A DNA stretch of 64,000 bases from Erpetoichthys calabaricus (GCF_900747795.2 NC_041402.2:180922875-180986874); one strand, 5' to 3'. Shown: positions 24,500 through 35,825, numbered from the stretch's first letter. A program made the numbers and translations. Notes: a model not told the origin generated them from the sequence alone.

Positions 24500-25275
24500 T
24501 GTTTCTTTCTCTCTATTAATTAAATGACTTTTTCAAATGTTTGGCTCTGAGATTTGTAAATTGTCTTTGCAAAAGCTATTCTAATGGGAAACTGTAAATG
24601 TTTTAATACGAATGGTATATCAAGATCTCCTTTGGTGTCTAATGTTATCCGCGGAAGATGAACTACATTACCTTTCTTGGATACATCCTTCTTTCTACAG
24701 TAATTCATGCGGTGGAAGAACGGATGGTGTTAACAGTTGTAGATATTCTTCATGATATTGTAAGTTGATGTTTTCATCTTCCGCATCATCACCACCGACT
24801 GTTTCAGCATAGTCTATTGATACACATTTAACCAATTTGCCGTGGAACCGATCAACATTTTTGGTGTTAATTCGTTTGACTTCATCATTTCTCTGTGCTA
24901 GGATTGCCCGTGTACTCATTTTTTCTGTTGACAATCCATTCCATCCATCCATCCATTTTCCAACCCGCTGAATCCGAACACAGGGTCATGGGGGTCTGCT
25001 GGAGCCAATCCCTGTTGACAATCCTTTGTGATGAAATTCTTCAATAAGATTTGGACATATGTCTTCTTTAATTGGGAACTTAAAGTGAGGAAAATGTTCA
25101 AATTTATAAGATCTGAGAGAACAGGAAATGTGTCTGACAAAAGCATTCACATGGATGAGAGGTGAGAGGACCGACTATGGTTGAGAGGAGGGCGTAACTT
25201 GAAAAAAATCTCATGGCCAAAGTCTCATCTCGCGGGACTTGAAAAAAATCTAAAAAGCCTTGTCTCGTCGCAGGA
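24500..25275 (-). mobile_element. Helitron fragment with helicase C-terminal part
   Basis: Minus-strand frames give PIF1-like Helitron helicase pieces: [34 protein letters not shown], then GNVVHLPRITLDTKGDLDIP and FPIRIAFAKTIYKSQSQTFE (usual TINKSQGQTFE). The stretch normally between PPHEL and the ITLDTKGDLDIP part is deleted. The 5' terminus TCCTGCGACGAGACAAGG begins at 25275 after A, matching the small element at 22947. A SINE interrupts the frame at 24938-25012. Rep/HUH motifs are absent and the 3' end was not found, so it is a dead fragment. Confidence 0.75.
24938..25012 (-). mobile_element. 75-bp SINE 3' fragment with perfect 12-bp target duplication
   Basis: TGTTGACAATCC occurs on both sides (24926-24937 and 25013-25024). 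The insert is only the last ~60 bp of the DANA-like SINE (ggctccagcagacccccatg on the minus strand) plus (GGAT)n. It is inserted within the Helitron helicase frame. Confidence 0.92.
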
Positions 25276-25287
25276 TTTTTTAATATA

Positions 25288-26044
25288 CAGTCGACCCTTG
25301 ATATACGACCGGCCTGACATGTGAACAACTTGGTTTACGACCAAAATTTTTGTTCTGAATTACGACCAACATCTTGCGTTACGACCCGATTGCGGTCACG
25401 TGTATCCGCTTGTGCGATTGTAAACAAACAGCCGAGAGCATTTGTAAGCGTCAGTCGGAGCCAAGATACATGTGCTTGTGGACGTAATTTCGGTCAGTGC
25501 AGTGATTTATATAATTTATTTCGATAATTGCTAAGGAAGGAAGAGAAGGTAACGAAGGTAAAGAAAGCGATCACAACCGAAATGAAGAAGGAAATTGTGT
25601 GGAAATATGAGAGTGGCGTTTGTGTGACCGATCTCGCTAATATGTACAGCATGTCGAAATCCACCACCTCGACAATTTTACAAACAAAAGATTTGTATAA
25701 GGAAACTCCTTCCAAACAATAACCACCTTCCATTTCATTCTCCTCCTCCTTCCTTCCTGCAAGCCAAAGATATCAACTTAAATGGTGAGTACAGTATGAA
25801 ATTGTTGCATCTGGTAGGCTAGGCACTTTTTATAACTTTTTGGATAGTACATTAGAAAAATTATTGGTGTTTTTGGTAAATTATGCACATTATAACAACC
25901 CTTTTTTATTAAAAAAAGTTAAGTGTTGCTGTGGGAGGTTCGGAACACATTAAGGGCATTTCCATTATTTCTTATGGGAAAAATAGTCTTGACTTACAAC
26001 CAGCCCTCACGAACGAATTGAGTTCGTAAGTCAAGGGTCCACTT
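25288..26044 (+). mobile_element. Second internally deleted Tigger/pogo element
   Basis: TA then 'cagtcgacccttgatatac' at the left; the complementary 'aagtcaagggtccactt' at the right (~26028-26044). The + strand frame (~25540-25722) contains VKKAITTEMKKEIVWKYESG and a helix-turn-helix (VTDLANMYSMSKSTTSTIL), then stops. The catalytic region is lost, as in the copy at 12.6 kb, but the terminal sequences differ. Confidence 0.78.
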
Positions 26045-26544
26045 GACTTACCACTCTTCCACACAACAGTGCCTGTGCCTGTGTGTGGGTCCGGCCACCC
26101 TTCGAGCATCTTACTGGGTGAAATTTTTGGCAGTAATCTAGCAGTGGATGAGACTACGGTGCTTGTGGAAAGAGCGATTGATTCTGTGTCCCAAAAATGC
26201 AGATGTTGGTGCAATGAATGAGGAGGTGCTGAACATGCTGAACGGTGATGCTGTAAAATTCAATCACACAATCCACCCTCCAAAATAAAACTAGAAAACA
26301 ATGCGGAACTGAAAAATAAATGGTAGCCATCATTGCCTGCAATAAGGATTTCTAGTCTTCTGCAGATTACCAATAAAACATGATGTCGCTGTATCATTAC
26401 ATTAGCACACTACTAGATAAGTTGTGCTGAGAAATGTGGGATTTTATCCATCTACTTTAAGCTGTAAGAACTGATTTGATTGATGATGATAGGAAAGGAA
26501 ATACGGACAATTGTCCTATCAAGTCTCTGCATTCACACGATCCA

Positions 26545-26946
26545 TGAGGTTTGCCTCCACATCGGCTGCATCTTAAAGTAGGCTGTACGTTAATGTTGTT
26601 GAGAAATGTCAACACGAGGTGCTGTGTAATGGGGACATGCTACTCAGTACTCAGTCCCCATGGTGATTATGGGATTGCTGGAGGGTTAGTTTGTTCTCAT
26701 ACCAAAGACAGACTCAGCCCCAGCAAATCCAGAGTTGCCTTTCGTATTTTGCCGCTGGCTGTTCTCTGTCAGATTGGTGTTTGCCAAGTCTCAGGGCCAG
26801 ACACTGCCTAAGAAAGGAGTGTATCTGCCTGAATTGGTGTTTATAAATGTGATGCTCTCAAGAGCGAAGAGAAGGCAGCACGTGAGGTTAGTTTTTGGTG
26901 GCAGAGAAGCCAATGATGGCGAAAGGTTAATGAGAAACGTATGCTG
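26545..26946 (+). mobile_element. Helitron helicase remnant
   Basis: + strand pieces: PPHRLHLKVGCTLMLLRNVN (usual PPHxLxLKxGxxIMLLRNLN), RLSPSKSRVAFR, then KKGVYLPELVFINVMLSRAKRR (usual VGIYLPEPVFSHGQLYVALSRA). The orientation is opposite to the fragment at 24.5 kb. It is broken, with shifts between frames. Confidence 0.7.
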
Positions 26947-27355
26947 AAGGCGTTAGAAGTGTAAGTGTTATAGTGCAAGCTGTTTGGGATCAGTGCATGG
27001 TCACAGCCATACAGGAGCCTAAACAAATGGAACAATGGATGGAATTGGCTTTTTTATTTTAATCGTTTTATTTCAATACAGCTTTAAATGTTTTTTAAAC
27101 ACAAAATCTGTTTTTTAACCCTCACTTATAGTTATATTGACAAAATAGTTAATCACAATCTACACAGCACTGCTTTAGATTTCAAAGCAACAATATGCTC
27201 TTTGTTTAAAAAAACAATTTTGTAGTGACTTCTTTATATTTACATACTATTTTTCTTCTAAGTCTGTCTGTTTCTTCAGAATTCATCAGTGATGGGTAAA
27301 ATAGCTAGTATTATAATAAATTATAAAAAAAAAAAAAAAACAGTATTCATCTATA
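26947..27355. other. AT-rich spacer, no gene recognised
   Basis: Contains a 16-bp A-run at 27325. No exon or element end was recognised. Confidence 0.3.
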
Positions 27356-28085
27356 CAGTGATCCCCCCGCTATATCGCAGTTCAGCTATCACACCCCTGC
27401 TATATCGCGGAAAAATTCAAGAAGTACATCCTACCTGTAGTGTACTTTGCAGCCAATTCATAACAAAGCATACGGTTTTCAGCAGTCACTAGGGTAGACA
27501 AAAAGAGTTTTGCGTTACAGTACCCAGATGATTTCTTGCAAGGCACGTTATTGCTGAAAGAGGAGACTCAACCAATCAGAGTGGGATTTTCATTCTCTTG
27601 GGCTCTGATTGGCTGCTGGTAATGTGGTGTCATCTCACAAGAACAGCAAGCGTGGGTCCCCGACGCATCTCAGTTCTCTGCGTATCATGTACCTTGCTTG
27701 TGGTCCGATTGTTGTAAGCAAACTTTTTGTGAACTTTTCGTTTTGTTTTAAGCCCTACGATGGCTCCCAAGCATCCTGTATCTTCTAAGATGGGAAGGAA
27801 AGCGTTATGTGGACGTCGTTCATCATTACGGCTTGAATGAATCGATGCTACGCTACATTATTATTATTATTATGTTACTCATATCCTTAGCCCGACATCC
27901 ACATATCATATGTGTTTACAACGTGTATTTTAATAAGTTTACATGTGTTTAAAGTGTGTGGGATGGGTATTTTAAGGCTTAAACTATAAAAAAAAATTTA
28001 TTTATACGGTCTTTCTATATCGCAGATTTTCACCTATCACTGATGGATCTGGAAAGTAACTTCAGCGATAGGCGGGGGATCACTG
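27356..28085 (+). mobile_element. Non-autonomous pogo-like element ('gatccccc' family)
   Basis: 730 bp between TA dinucleotides. The ends are 'cagtgatccccccgctatat' and its complement (ataggcgggggatcactg). The middle carries the apparent leader and first codons of a transposase (ATGGCTCCCAAGCATCC, MAPKHPVSSK), then stops. A relative lies at 35.8-37.2 kb. The pogo/Tigger assignment rests on TA target, end sequence style and the short start peptide. Confidence 0.72.
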
Positions 28086-28774
28086 TATATAAAAGCCAGA
28101 TACGACAGACTCGCTCATCACGAAATCTCCCGAACCATGAGGACTTGAACTTGAAATTTGGAATGTAGGTTACCCTCGGCCCATAGGTGCTCGCTAAGAA
28201 ACGGTTTTAAAAATTTCGTGGTCCAAGCGCGTTCTGTCTGTCTGTCTGTTTGTCCGTTTTCACGAGAAAATTACTTAACGGATTTAGATCTGGTTGTTTT
28301 CTATAATTTGCTTGAACTTTCTGGTTGATTTTGCGACTTCTCTCATCGCACTAAATACCATAGTTCGCTTGCGGTACCGATGTATTTATGCAAATCCAAC
28401 AGAGTGGCTATGGGCCGAGAGCAGGGCCTTCCTCATTCACTCTCCAGCCTCTGTTCGAGTTAGTGTCACTGCCACGTGTTGCAGTGCACCTTGCCTCCAC
28501 TTAGCTAGCGATACTTGTTTGTTCAACAAACATTATCATCTACAGATTGTTATAGAGTAACATTTAATGTTTTTGAGAGAGAGGTCAGAGCTCCATGTGT
28601 TTTAAAGAGTAGCTGCTGATTGCCAGAGAGATCACAGCTATGTGCTTTTCTCCCCACGCGGGGAACGCTTTCCCGTCAGAGCTGAACAGGGTCAGATATA
28701 GTGCCAACGTCTATTGATTTTTAAAGTTTGTCCTGTTTCATTACTATGTGGGCGAAGCCACAGGGTACAGTAAG
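28086..28774 (+). mobile_element. Helitron-like non-autonomous copy
   Basis: Over most of its length it resembles the element at 29262-30122 (cacgagaaaattacttaacg; 'cttagctagcgatac'; 'atttttaaagtttgtcctg'). It ends with a hairpin-capable gtgggcgaagccac and 'acagtaag' before T, where the sister copy has 'acagttag'. The left end abuts the pogo-like element. Confidence 0.65.
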
Positions 28775-28821
28775 TTGAAAATATAAACTGGAAAACATAT
28801 TCAGCAAAATAAGGATATTTA

Positions 28822-29055
28822 GGCCTGGGCCAGTATTTGGAAAAAAGCTGGAGATGCTGCTGGAAGAGGAGTTGGTGAGGCCAGCAGGGGGCACCTAGCC
28901 TGTGATCTGAATGTGAATCCCAATGCCCCAGTGCACACATGGTGCTGTCCTTCGGGTGAGACATAAAACCGAGGTCCTGACTCTCTGTGGTCATTAAAGA
29001 TCCTTGCGAATAGAGTAGAGTTTATCTCGATGCCCTGGCTAAATTGGCCACCATG
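28822..29055. repeat. Dispersed repeat common in fish genomes, class uncertain
   Basis: It carries the familiar string 'accgaggtcctgactctctg' followed by 'gtggtcattaaagatcc', which I know from many fish intergenic regions. It borders the hAT-like element at 29064. A related trace (ttttataaccacagagagtc, complement) occurs at 32530. Confidence 0.5.
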
Positions 29056-29261
29056 GCCTAGTCCAGGGGTGGGAAAAGCAGTTCCTGGAGGGCCGCAGTG
29101 GCTGCAGGTTTTTCATCCAACCCAATTGCTTAATAAGAAGTACTTATTGCTCAGGAAACACTTCTGCTTCATTTTAGTTGTCTCGCTCGTTAAGATTTGG
29201 AACCCTTATTGCTTACTTTAGTCTTAAACAGCTGGATTCTTGGTTTTTAAATTGCCCCTTA

Positions 29262-30122
29262 TCGCTCTATATATAAAATCCAACATCTGTCTGTCTGTCT
29301 GCTTTTCACGAGAGAACTACTTAACAGAATCAGATTGGGTTTTTTTCTAGAATTTGCTTGAACATTCCAGTTGATTTTGCTACTTCTCTTATCACGCTAT
29401 TTATCATAGTTTGCTTGCGATATGATTTATTTGCATGAATTCGACAGACAGGCAGTGGGCCAAAGGGAGGGGTAACCCTCCTCACTCATGCACCAGCCTC
29501 GGGGCGTGTACCTTATCACCACTTAGCTAGTGAATGAGAGAACTACTTAATGGATTAAGATTGGGTTATTTTTCTATAATTTGCTTGAACGTTCCGGTTG
29601 ATTTTGCAACTTTTCTCATCGCTCTAAGAATTATAGTTCACTTGCAGGAACAATATATTCGGGCTAACCTGAGACAGCAGCTGCAGACTAAGGGGAGGGG
29701 GAAGCGCGAGTCAGGAGTGGAGAGTCGCTCTACTTCTCGCCATGTTTTGGAGCGGACCTTGCCTCCGCTTAGCTAACGATACCTGTTTGTTTATTGATTT
29801 TTTTTTTTTAATTTTATTTATAATTTTATTGTAGAGAAAAGCCAAGCAAAATGACACCTTTTATTGGACTTTTCTCTACATTCATAATGGCTAACACAGT
29901 ACAACACCCTAGTACTACAGATATAATTTTATTGTAATAATTCATACAAATCAAATCAATTTTTTTTTTTTTTTTTTTTTTACAAATAATAGGATTGAAA
30001 AAAAAATAACAAAGAAAACAAGTCGACCCCCAGCCCAGAGAGAGAGAGATTGTGGCCAACATTGATTTTTAAAGTGTGTCCTGTTTCACTACTACATGGG
30101 CAGAGACGCGGGGGACAGTTAG
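29262..30122 (+). mobile_element. Non-autonomous Helitron with exact boundaries
   Basis: It starts TCGCTCTATATATAAAA after A and ends ...GGACAGTTAG before T, i.e. inserted between A and T. Comparison with the paralogous hAT copy (ctcttct|tagcaataag) against this locus (cccctta|ttagcagtaag) confirms the edges. The usual CTRR 3' end has become TTAG. No protein coding remains. An inner foldback repeat sits at 29830-29930. Confidence 0.78.
29830..29930. repeat. Foldback copy of the 'gtactagggtg' family inside the Helitron
   Basis: 'tgtagagaaaagccaagc' is followed within ~35 bp by its complement (ttttctctaca) and then by 'gctaacacagtacaacaccc' and 'tagtactac', the family end in reverse. Confidence 0.7.
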
Positions 30123-30176
30123 TTAGCAGTAAGATGCAAATTGCAAAAGAAACCAGCAGTTCTCCATTTAGCTTAA

Positions 30177-30359
30177 TAATAATAATACATTTTATTTATA
30201 TAGCACCTTTCCCATGCTCAAGGTGCTTCATGAACTATACATACAATAAAAAGAAAGTGAACAACTGCAAAAAGTTTAGGTTTAATGCGAATTTTAACAA
30301 AAGGTGTTGATGGCAGGGAAGTGCGGAAGCAACATGGGTGCGTCAGCGTCCCCTCCCAT
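30177..30359 (-). mobile_element. Retroposon 3' end inserted in the hAT-like MITE
   Basis: It starts with an (AAT)n tail and 'cattttatttatatagcacc', the inverse of a LINE/SINE 3' end with (ATT)n tail. It interrupts the sequence that reads 'tttagcttgtttccattt' continuously in the 40.7-kb copy. Confidence 0.6.
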
Positions 30360-30655
30360 TGTTTCCATTTACACCCGTGTGTATTTATCATGCACTATTT
30401 GGTTTAATTAAATACTTGGAAGGAAAGTGAAGAGAAAAAAGTAAAGGACTGAGAATTACTCATCCATTTTAGATTACAAATCATTTGAATGATATCCTTA
30501 GAAAAGACAAAAAAATAGAGGATATGAGAATGACCTGACATGCCAGAGTTAAAGCACTAACAATCTGTGAAATTAAATTATTGGCAAGGATTAATTAATT
30601 AAGCAACAGGATTGGAACAAAAACCTGCCACCACTGCGGTCCATTCTGGCCCCCT

Positions 30656-31170
30656 TATCATCTCCTGTCTTTAATTGGCTATTTCACTCATCCCTTCACC
30701 ATCTAATAGCTAATGTGTGGTCAGAGTACTGGCACAATAATGGTTGCCATTACATCATACTGATGAGTACCCCTTTTGGTGAGGACTGAAGTGGTTCCCC
30801 ATCGTCTTTGCAAAGTACTTTGAATAGATGTAAATGTAATTAATTATTATTAGAATTTAAAAACAAATACACAACACATAGTAAAAGGAATAAGGAAAAG
30901 GAACTTAAGCCTGGGATGAAGCACTGGCTGTTCCATGACACATGTATGCCAAAAACCGGAAAATCAAGTTATTAGGCATGTCTGAATTTCTGATGCTACA
31001 GAAATGGAGACTCATTCTTGTCACCGTGCAGACTACAGTTGAGAAATGGGGTACAGAGATCTGCTAAGGCAGGAGGTCTCTCAAATAGGACTACGGAAAT
31101 CTATAGCTCCTTCTTTCTGAGTAATGACTGGCACCTCTGTGGATCCTCTCACAAGTCTTCTTGTGTGGGT
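30656..31170. other. No gene recognised
   Basis: Unassigned. 30890-31140 resembles decayed LINE or transposon sequence, but I cannot name it. Confidence 0.3.
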
Positions 31171-31313
31171 AGTACTAGGGTGTTGTACCGTGTTAGCCAT
31201 TATGAATGTAGAGAAAAGCCAAGCAAAATGACACCTTTTATTGGCTAACTAGAAAGATTACAATATGCAAGCTTTCGAGGCAACTCAGGCCCCTTCTTCA
31301 GGCAAGATGTAAT
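31171..31313 (+). repeat. Copy of the 'gtactagggtg' repeat family
   Basis: 'agtactagggtgttgtacc', 'agccaagcaaaatgacacc', 'aagctttcgaggcaactcag' and 'ccccttcttcaggcaagatg' follow in order. It is the longest collinear copy in the window. Similar sequence is widely scattered in fish genomes. Class not settled. Confidence 0.75.
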
Positions 31314-32180
31314 CTTGTGTGGGTAGAGAGTTTTGAGGGCCAACCTGTTCTAGGTGGCGCCTGTGTGATTTAAGGGGGCTTCTACATTCTGATAACTGAA
31401 CCGACAGCAACCTCTTCTTGCATTTTATTTTATCTGTACTCGGTGGAGTTACTAGGGTGTCATCATGGCATGGGAATTTTTATATGCAAGGAGGATGACT
31501 AAATGCTAAAATAAGATAAAAAAAAAGGTTGTTATTGATTTTTGACTGGCTAGGCAGACAACACCAACCTGAACCACAACCCTGCTGTAACTACTCTGGA
31601 ATTCGTTTTCAGTATTCATTTTCACAACTATCCTTTAGATTCAGCACCTAAATAATGATGTCATAACTGTGGAGTTTTTATCTAAAAAACATGGCCGTTC
31701 ATTTAATGATTAACTGACCTGATGGGGCCCGACCCTAAGGCAACTGTGCCTTTGTTAGGCAACCATTTGTCACCTGTGTAAACTTACAGCTTCCACAACA
31801 CAGGAACTGGATACTTACGCAAACAGCATCTCTCCTGGTAAAGACTTTCCCAATCCAAATCCAAACCAACGGTACATTAAAAAATCATTTTGTGTTTCAA
31901 TAGTTGAATAAAAAATAGCACAGAGAAGAAAATATCAGTGATGGAGTTATTATTTACTAAGATTAGAGAATTGCAAGGTACTGAATGTATATATTTTATT
32001 TACCTCCATTGGCATGCAATACTGGTAATCTGTCACACCTGATCAAAAATGCTTAAGGGGGTCCAATGCCCATGCAACCCTCTTCTCTCTTCTAACCCTT
32101 TGCCTCTGTGCCGGTAACCGTAAAGAAATCAAGAAACTCACGACGAAAGAGCAAACTACGGCAAGAAGTAACAACAGCGT
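31314..32180. other. No gene recognised
   Basis: Unassigned AT-rich sequence. No exon seen on either strand. Confidence 0.3.
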
Positions 32181-32184
32181 CACA

Positions 32185-32570
32185 GAGATAGATGGATAGA
32201 TAAGGCACTATATAATAAATATACCACTACATAACAGATAGATATGTAAGGCACTATATACATTAATTCTCTTATTTATATAGTGCTCATCTCGCTACTC
32301 AAATCGTTTTAGTGAGTGAGAAGTCACTTCAACCTCAACTAATGTGTAGTGTACACCTGGATGATGCGACAGCAGCCATTTCTGCACCAGTACACTCACC
32401 ACACATTAGCTCTTCAGTGGTGAAGTTGTGAGAGTGAGAGCCAATTAGAGACAGGGGATGATTAGGAGGAAGGCTACTTAGCTTGGACATTGGGCTACTC
32501 CCTACTCATTACGACGGATGTCCAGGGATCTTTTATAACCACAGAGAGTCAAGACCACAGGTTTATATCT
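32185..32570 (-). repeat. GATA-type repeat plus old retroposon 3' end
   Basis: 32185-32260 repeats the 'aaggcactatataataa' unit with GATA. 32262-32570 is a common fish retroposon end in reverse (attctcttatttatatagtg, 'gtcacttcaacctcaactaa', 'gtacacctggatgatgcg'). Confidence 0.55.
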
Positions 32571-32589
32571 AATCTACTAAAGAATGGCG

Positions 32590-33085
32590 CCATGCTTTCA
32601 GCCGTTCAGGGGCAACTGGGCGACAAACAACTCGGCAAAAAGATAACTGGGTGACAGACAACTCAGTGACATCCTTTACCAGTTAGGTTCAAAGAGATTT
32701 TTTAATGATATTTAAATGACAACATAGGGCGCCGGAAAATCCACAGAATCATCTGCTTTATGAGAGTCCCAATACGTTGAGAGTAAAGATATTCCTTAAG
32801 CCGTACTCGCAGGTCACCTTTTGTATTCTAAATAACGTTCTCATACGATTACAATCAATGCAATTTATACAAAGGATTAGCAATTTTGGTTGCAGAAGAT
32901 AATGTAAGATAGAGTTTGTTCCATCTGCAGAATAAAGTTCGTTTGTCAATTATATAAATTTATTTTCAACACTTTAAATCACATTGTCATTTAAATATCA
33001 TTAAAAAAATCTCTTTGAACCTAACTGGTAAAGGATGTCACTGAGTTGTATTTCACCGAGTTGCCACCGAACCGCTTTCAGCACT
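32590..33085. mobile_element. Long inverted-repeat (foldback) element of unknown family
   Basis: About 80 bp at 32655-32735 (including 'tcctttaccagttaggttca' and 'atgatatttaaatgacaa') recur in reverse complement at 32982-33062 with few differences. Weaker pairing extends outward to 'ctttcagc' near 32597 and its complement near 33075. The arms carry a short repeated motif, 'caactc(a/g)g(t/c)', several times. The ~245-bp centre has no protein. I do not recognise the family. Confidence 0.75.
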
Positions 33086-33109
33086 GTGTCCCCATCACTG
33101 CACTGGGAT

Positions 33110-33500
33110 CCACATTCAGACCACAGAGTAAGTGCCTCCTACCAGCCTGACCAACACCTCTATCAGCAGTAACCCAAGCTTTTCCCTGGATGGTCTCATG
33201 TATTCTTTACTGGATTATTTCCTGAACTGTATGTATGGGGTGCCAGATTCTGTAATCACTGTACTTTATTAATCACTAGACACTTTATCCATGTATTGCA
33301 TGTATTATATTACTGGTGATTTGTAATATATCACTATTTTTAATATTGTATAGTTTTTATTTATCTTCTCTGTTTCATCTTATATATTTATTAGGCGGTT
33401 AGTTATTTAATCTATATGCACTTGTTTCATTTTGCTGTGATCTGCTGAAACACCCAAATTTCCCATCAGAGATTAATAAAGTGTTTTCTTATCTTCTCTT
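33110..33500 (+). mobile_element. L2-like LINE 3' end
   Basis: AT-rich 3' UTR ending 'aaatttcccatcagagatta' then 'ataaagtgttttcttatc', the same architecture as the L2-like tails elsewhere but with a TCTTATC-type tail. Confidence 0.6.
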
Positions 33501-33990
33501 ATCCAAGTACTGGCCAGACCCAAACATGCTTAGCTTCAGGTGGATGACCTCATGTAAGATGAGAGACAGCAGACCCAACAATGCACATGAGCTGAAGGCC
33601 GTGATCAATGCATCCTGGGCTCCCATAACACCTCAGCAGTGCTACAGGCTGATCACCTCCATGCCACGCCGCATTGATGCAGTAATTTATGCAAAAGGAG
33701 CCCCGACTGAGTATTGAGTGCATATATGGACATACTTTTCAGTAGGCCAACATTTCTGTATTAAAAATAATTTTTTATTGGTTTTATGTAATATTCTAAT
33801 TTTCTGAGGTGCTGAATTTTGAGTTTTAATTACCTGTAAGCCATAATCAGCAAAATGAAAAGAAATAAACGCTTGAAATATATCACTCTGAGTGTAATGA
33901 ATCTATCTATATATGAGTTTCATTTTTTGAATTGAATTACTGAAATGAATTCACTTTTCAATGATATACTAATTAATTGAGATGCACCTG
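33501..33990 (+). mobile_element. Right end of a third Tc1-like family
   Basis: The transposase C-terminus (APITPQQCYRLITSMPRRID, then AVIYAKGAPTEY and a stop at 33715) is followed by a long AT-rich end finishing 'gagatgcacctg' and TA. The catalytic core is missing. Confidence 0.82.
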
Positions 33991-34057
33991 TATATTACAA
34001 TAGTTAGACAGCTTAGACATATACTGTACAGTACATACTAATATATATATATTTATT

Positions 34058-35330
34058 TATATAATACGCTACCATGGCTGGCTGTTTGTCTGTCCAGGAT
34101 TTTAAATCACCTTTAGCTCGCAAACCGTTTGACAGATTGACCTAAAATTTGGTACACATATACTACATGACGTCTACTATCCGCTTTCAGGGTGATGATT
34201 GACCTGCAAGGTTATTCCTCTTTTTACTTTATTGTAGAATCAACTCTCAGCAGCGGCTAGCCATGTGGTGTATGTTTATGGGTGCCGTTCTCATTCCCTA
34301 CTACCTTCGCCGTCACTTCCTCTACCTCTTCAAATCTTAAGTCTTCTCTCTGCCTGAAAAATGATTTAAGTGCCAGCTTAAGTGAAAAATGAAAGAAAAC
34401 GTACTAAATAATTGCAACACAAACACCGACTTAATCAGTTTTAAACGCAAAAAGATGCCGAAGAAAGAAGAGAAGAAGCGGGCTGTTAGGGTGGAGAAAC
34501 GAAGAGCTGCTCAGGAAGCAGCAAGGGCATCAACCTCGGAGCAAACGAATCCTAAATGTACAAAGAAAGATGATGAAAACAAGGACTGCTCAAGTCAAGT
34601 GTATTCACGGCACGTTATCGTGCAGTGCGCCATTACTGGTGTATATATAATAGGTAATTTCCCCAACGTTCCAGGGAATAGAGCTGTGTGAGAACGCCTT
34701 CTCTGTTCCTCCCTCTGCAGATCAGAAGACTGAAGGATTTTCCACCATCAACATCACTTCCATGGTCTATGCGCCTGGACGAGCCTCTTCCTGCTGGAAG
34801 TCCACATAACTGGAAGCAGCACCATTTTTTGATCAGTCAGAAGCAGACTCCTGTCTGAAAAGACATTTTCATTAACGTTGTTTACTGTGTTTTGTTTTCA
34901 TTCTTAAAACCAATGATATGGAGTTTGCCCACGGGTGCCCCAACACTGTCTCTGCTTGTTATCTTGTAAATAAACGTCTACACATAGAAGTGTGTGTGTC
35001 TGTCTGGCCCAGAAGTGAGAGGTGGAGTCAGGGTAAGGGCTGCGCCTCCGAGGAAACAGAAAACTCACATAGCCGCTAATAACACAAGCGAGGCGAGCAC
35101 ATCTGCAAAACGAAACCTCGGAAGAAAGGCAAAGTCGCTTAGCCTCTAACATCAGTAAAACGGTATCCCTTTTATTTTTCCTCCCACCGCAAATGCACAA
35201 GCAAGAGATGAGAGATGCCCAGAGTAGTTCCTTTCTATTACCTGACATCTCTACATTTCAGTTTATTTTCTGACAATTTCAACAGTTCCTAGGACCCTGG
35301 GCTTTTTACAGCATGGGCTTACATAGCTAG
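34058..35330 (+). mobile_element. Helitron derivative with start of the Rep-helicase frame
   Basis: The 5' part (cgctaccatggctggctgtt; 'aaaccgtttgacagattg') matches Helitron ends I know from animal genomes. A + strand frame at 34455-34560 reads MPKKEEKKRAVRVEKRRAAQ, as at the start of Helitron proteins, then ends. The 3' end is 'gcatgggcttacatagCTAG' at 35330, followed by T, as expected for a Helitron. Rep and helicase motifs are absent. The 5' terminus is approximate. Confidence 0.65.
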
Positions 35331-35823
35331 TTACTATAGAAATATATTTACACACACACAGCAACATTTGCACACTAAGGCCAGTGGGGCACAGCCCTAT
35401 CAGATGTCACAGAAGTTATAAACTTCCCTAAGTAATTTCCTTACAGCACCCCTCAACTTTGTCTTCAAAAACCTTTTTTTCTTCCAGTTTTCTATCATAT
35501 GTCAGAATGTAATTACTTCTCTAGAAAAATGTGCTCCTTATAGCCTGTGAAACACTTTGGGCAGGGTGCTGCTTGCCTGTTTTCTGGCTGACCAATTGGA
35601 TCTGCAGTGTTCCCTATACCAGTGGTCCCAGTTTAGTGACAGGGCTCGTATTAAACTGGAGTCGTTTGTTTGCACTTCCAATTCGAGTTTTTCTTAGTTG
35701 AGATGCACACACCAACAAATGGAGAGAAAAGTCAAGTACTATTTCATTTGTACACATATGGAAACATTTTGGGATGACACCACTACACTATTCATGTAAA
35801 AAATACCAGTGTATATTATGTAT
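35331..35823. other. No gene recognised
   Basis: Unassigned sequence between the Helitron 3' end and the pogo-like element. Confidence 0.3.
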
Positions 35824-35825
35824 AC

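Larger units (their letters stand above)
29064..30655. mobile_element. hAT-like MITE split by two later insertions
   Basis: The left arm begins 'caggggtgggaaaagcag' then 'ttcctggagggccgcagtgg'. The right arm is its rough complement (ggaacaaaaacctgccacca) up to about 30640, with the outermost end decayed. The paralogue at 40.7 kb gives the uninterrupted order and shows two foreign blocks here: 29262-30122 (Helitron) and 30177-30359 (retroposon tail). Confidence 0.8.

Noticed and set aside
34389-34691. 100-codon + strand frame with a basic N-terminus as a new small gene
   Set aside because: The MPKKEEKKRAVRVEKRRAAQ start and surroundings fit a truncated Helitron protein, with Helitron-like ends around it.
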